Shown: piece after piece, positions 62,969 through 64,000 of the stretch
How the letters are laid out: the number at the start of each line of letters is the position of its first letter
Position numbering within the stretch: position 1 is the stretch's first letter
NCBI RefSeq assembly: GCF_000187995.2
Contig: NZ_AEUW02000001.1
Span: 1,852,986-1,916,985, forward strand
Reading direction: 5' to 3'
Origin: Streptococcus macacae NCTC 11558
GTDB lineage: Bacteria; Bacillota; Bacilli; Lactobacillales; Streptococcaceae
DNA: 64,000 bases
Notes under the pieces: generated by a model
Told to the model about the DNA's origin: nothing
What the model saw: only the letters and a program-made list of their open reading frames with translations
Database searches by the model: none
Program-made: the position numbers and the translations under genes

Positions 62969-63422
62969 TGGATTATATTGTAGCAGAAGGAGTTACTAAC
63001 GAAGCTATTTTTGAAGCTCGCTATGTGATTAGAAAGCGTAAGACTTTTCACGTGAGTCAGATGCGAGCAGAACTAGATGCTTTTATGGCAGCGGTTGAGG
63101 CGGCAGGGGGGCACCCAGCCGGCCCGCTCGTCTATAGTCTCAATAATGTGCCTTATGAAGGGGAGATGGCGATTGAATTTTTCCTCCCTTTAGAAGAAGA
63201 TTATATTGAAATTGAGGGGATGCGCTTTTCCTCTTACTTTGAGCTTAACAACGTGATTATGATTTCGCTGGATCATGATTATGAAGAGCTGACCAAGAAG
63301 CTTATGCTCGCTTATTGTGGACTTTAGATCAAAATGATCAGGAACAATATACTCCCTTTTATCATGTTTTAAACCCAGAAGAGCCTGGCAGTGTCACGGT
63401 CCTGCTGGGCTATGCCTATTGA
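62968..63422 (+). pseudogene. DUF5085-like protein gene, apparently frameshifted
   Basis: The first frame (62968-63327) gives 119 residues, MDYIVAEGVTNEAIF to LMLAYCGL, with GHPAGPLVYSLNNVP and AIEFFLPLEEDYIEIEGM, reminiscent of the DUF5085 family found near T7SS genes. Right after the stop the neighbouring frame continues from about 63324 with LDQNDQEQYTPFYHVLNPEEP and VTVLLGYAY, ending at 63420-63422. This fits the missing C terminus of the family. A frameshift near 63310-63325, or a sequencing error, explains this. Confidence 0.55.
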
Positions 63423-63586
63423 TTGCCGCAGCTGTTTTAGCGTCTCATAGCCACCTGCAGCGAAGGGACTTAACTTAACATCTGGAGAGGACAGAGTTGT
63501 TCTCTCTCTTTTGCTGTTTCGAGTGCAATAAGGTACTAAGAGGTGAAGGGAAATGCAGCACAAATAATTTAGACAAAGGACAAGTT
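63423..63586. other. 164-bp non-coding gap
   Basis: No gene supported. AAAGGA at 63575-63580 is the ribosome binding site of the next gene. Confidence 0.5.
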
Positions 63587-63937
63587 ATGAAAAATAAAGA
63601 AGAAAAACAAAAACGTTTAGAGTTAGAAGATGAAATAGCTAAGCTAAAATTTGAAGCAGAAAGCTTAGAAAATGAGCAGGTTGAGCTTAAAAAGCAACAG
63701 TCACAAATAGATGAAGATTTTGCTTTAAGCTTATCTGAATTGGGTTACTTGGATTACTATGAGTTATCTCAAGAAAATGCCGTTTTATTGTCAACCCTTC
63801 AGCAGCGTCAGAACTACTTACGACAGTCTGCTTATGAGTTTTTAGAAAAGCAGCTCAAACATCAACAAGAACGCTATGACAGTTTAACGTCACAACTTCA
63901 GGAATTTCGCAAAGAATATTATGCGTTAGAAAGCTGA
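63587..63937 (+). CDS. Small coiled-coil protein, possible Lap2-like LXG partner
   Basis: Soluble helical protein of 116 residues, rich in Glu, Lys, Gln and Leu, mostly coiled coil (KLKFEAESLENEQVELKKQQ and LEKQLKHQQERYDSLTSQLQE). Its size and form fit the DUF3958/Lap2 group that, with Lap1, binds LXG domains, but no diagnostic motif is visible. It lies at the end of the window, and GGAGGAG at 63982-63988 with an open continuation points to another gene just beyond. Confidence 0.55.
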   Translation: MKNKEEKQKRLELEDEIAKLKFEAESLENEQVELKKQQSQIDEDFALSLSELGYLDYYELSQENAVLLSTLQQRQNYLRQSAYEFLEKQLKHQQERYDSLTSQLQEFRKEYYALES

Positions 63938-64000
63938 TATTAAGATATTAGATAGGGAAAACTAGAGTTAGCATATAGAGTTGGAGGAGACTGGAATAAA

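Noticed and set aside
63369..63563. Open frame of 64 codons on the minus strand near the end of the window
   Set aside because: No ribosome binding site or family resemblance, and it covers the C-terminal part of the frameshifted gene on the other strand.

Overview
This is low-GC Firmicute chromosome, almost certainly Streptococcus. The run rpsL-rpsG-fusA-gap-pgk-glnR-glnA, the rsgA-rpe-thiN-rmuC-yhaM-purR block, rpoY-rnjA and a RocS-type protein all point there, and the order resembles the Streptococcus mutans group. I do not assign a species.

1-5.1 kb (minus strand): a CcdA / thioredoxin-like lipoprotein / MsrAB extracellular methionine sulfoxide repair set, followed by a LytS/YesM-type sensor kinase and an AraC-type response regulator. 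5.3-5.6 kb: tRNA-Ser(CGA) and tRNA-Leu(CAG), minus strand. 5.7-11 kb: rsgA, rpe, thiN, rmuC, yhaM and purR, tightly packed. 11.3-20 kb: the rpsL-rpsG-fusA translation genes, glycolytic gap and pgk, a small aromatic-acid-exporter-like membrane protein, and glnR-glnA with a clear GlnR box. 20-33.8 kb: a LysM-CHAP secreted protein, rnjA/rpoY, an SDR/MarR pair with a 26-bp perfect palindrome between them, tsaB-rimI-tsaD, azlCD, a YjdF protein with a possible leader riboswitch, a MarR/LysE pair with duplicated operators, a BaiN-like flavoprotein, rocS, and a flavoprotein disulfide reductase (RclA/Har-like) with a TetR-type operator in its promoter.

34.4-64 kb is the accessory region: a complete type VIIb secretion system (esxA, esaA, essA, esaB, essB, essC). 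Polymorphic LXG toxin cassettes flank it on both sides. Four intact LXG toxins share an almost identical first ~205 residues and differ at the C terminus; all four tips are Gly/Ala-rich hydrophobic segments, suggesting membrane-acting toxins. Around them lie 11 multi-pass membrane proteins in three paralogous families that look like immunity proteins, two intact copies and one near-identical-position diverged copy of a DUF4176-like small protein plus one pseudogene of it, one toxin fragment, and three scraps of toxin 3' end, each placed beside or between immunity genes.

The most interesting architecture is that the shared 5' ends of the left (minus-strand) and first right (plus-strand) LXG genes form inverted repeats of about 620 bp. 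These flank the whole ~11-kb secretion core. Recombination between them would flip the core and change which toxin module follows essC. The window ends just before another gene, probably part of a further LXG module.
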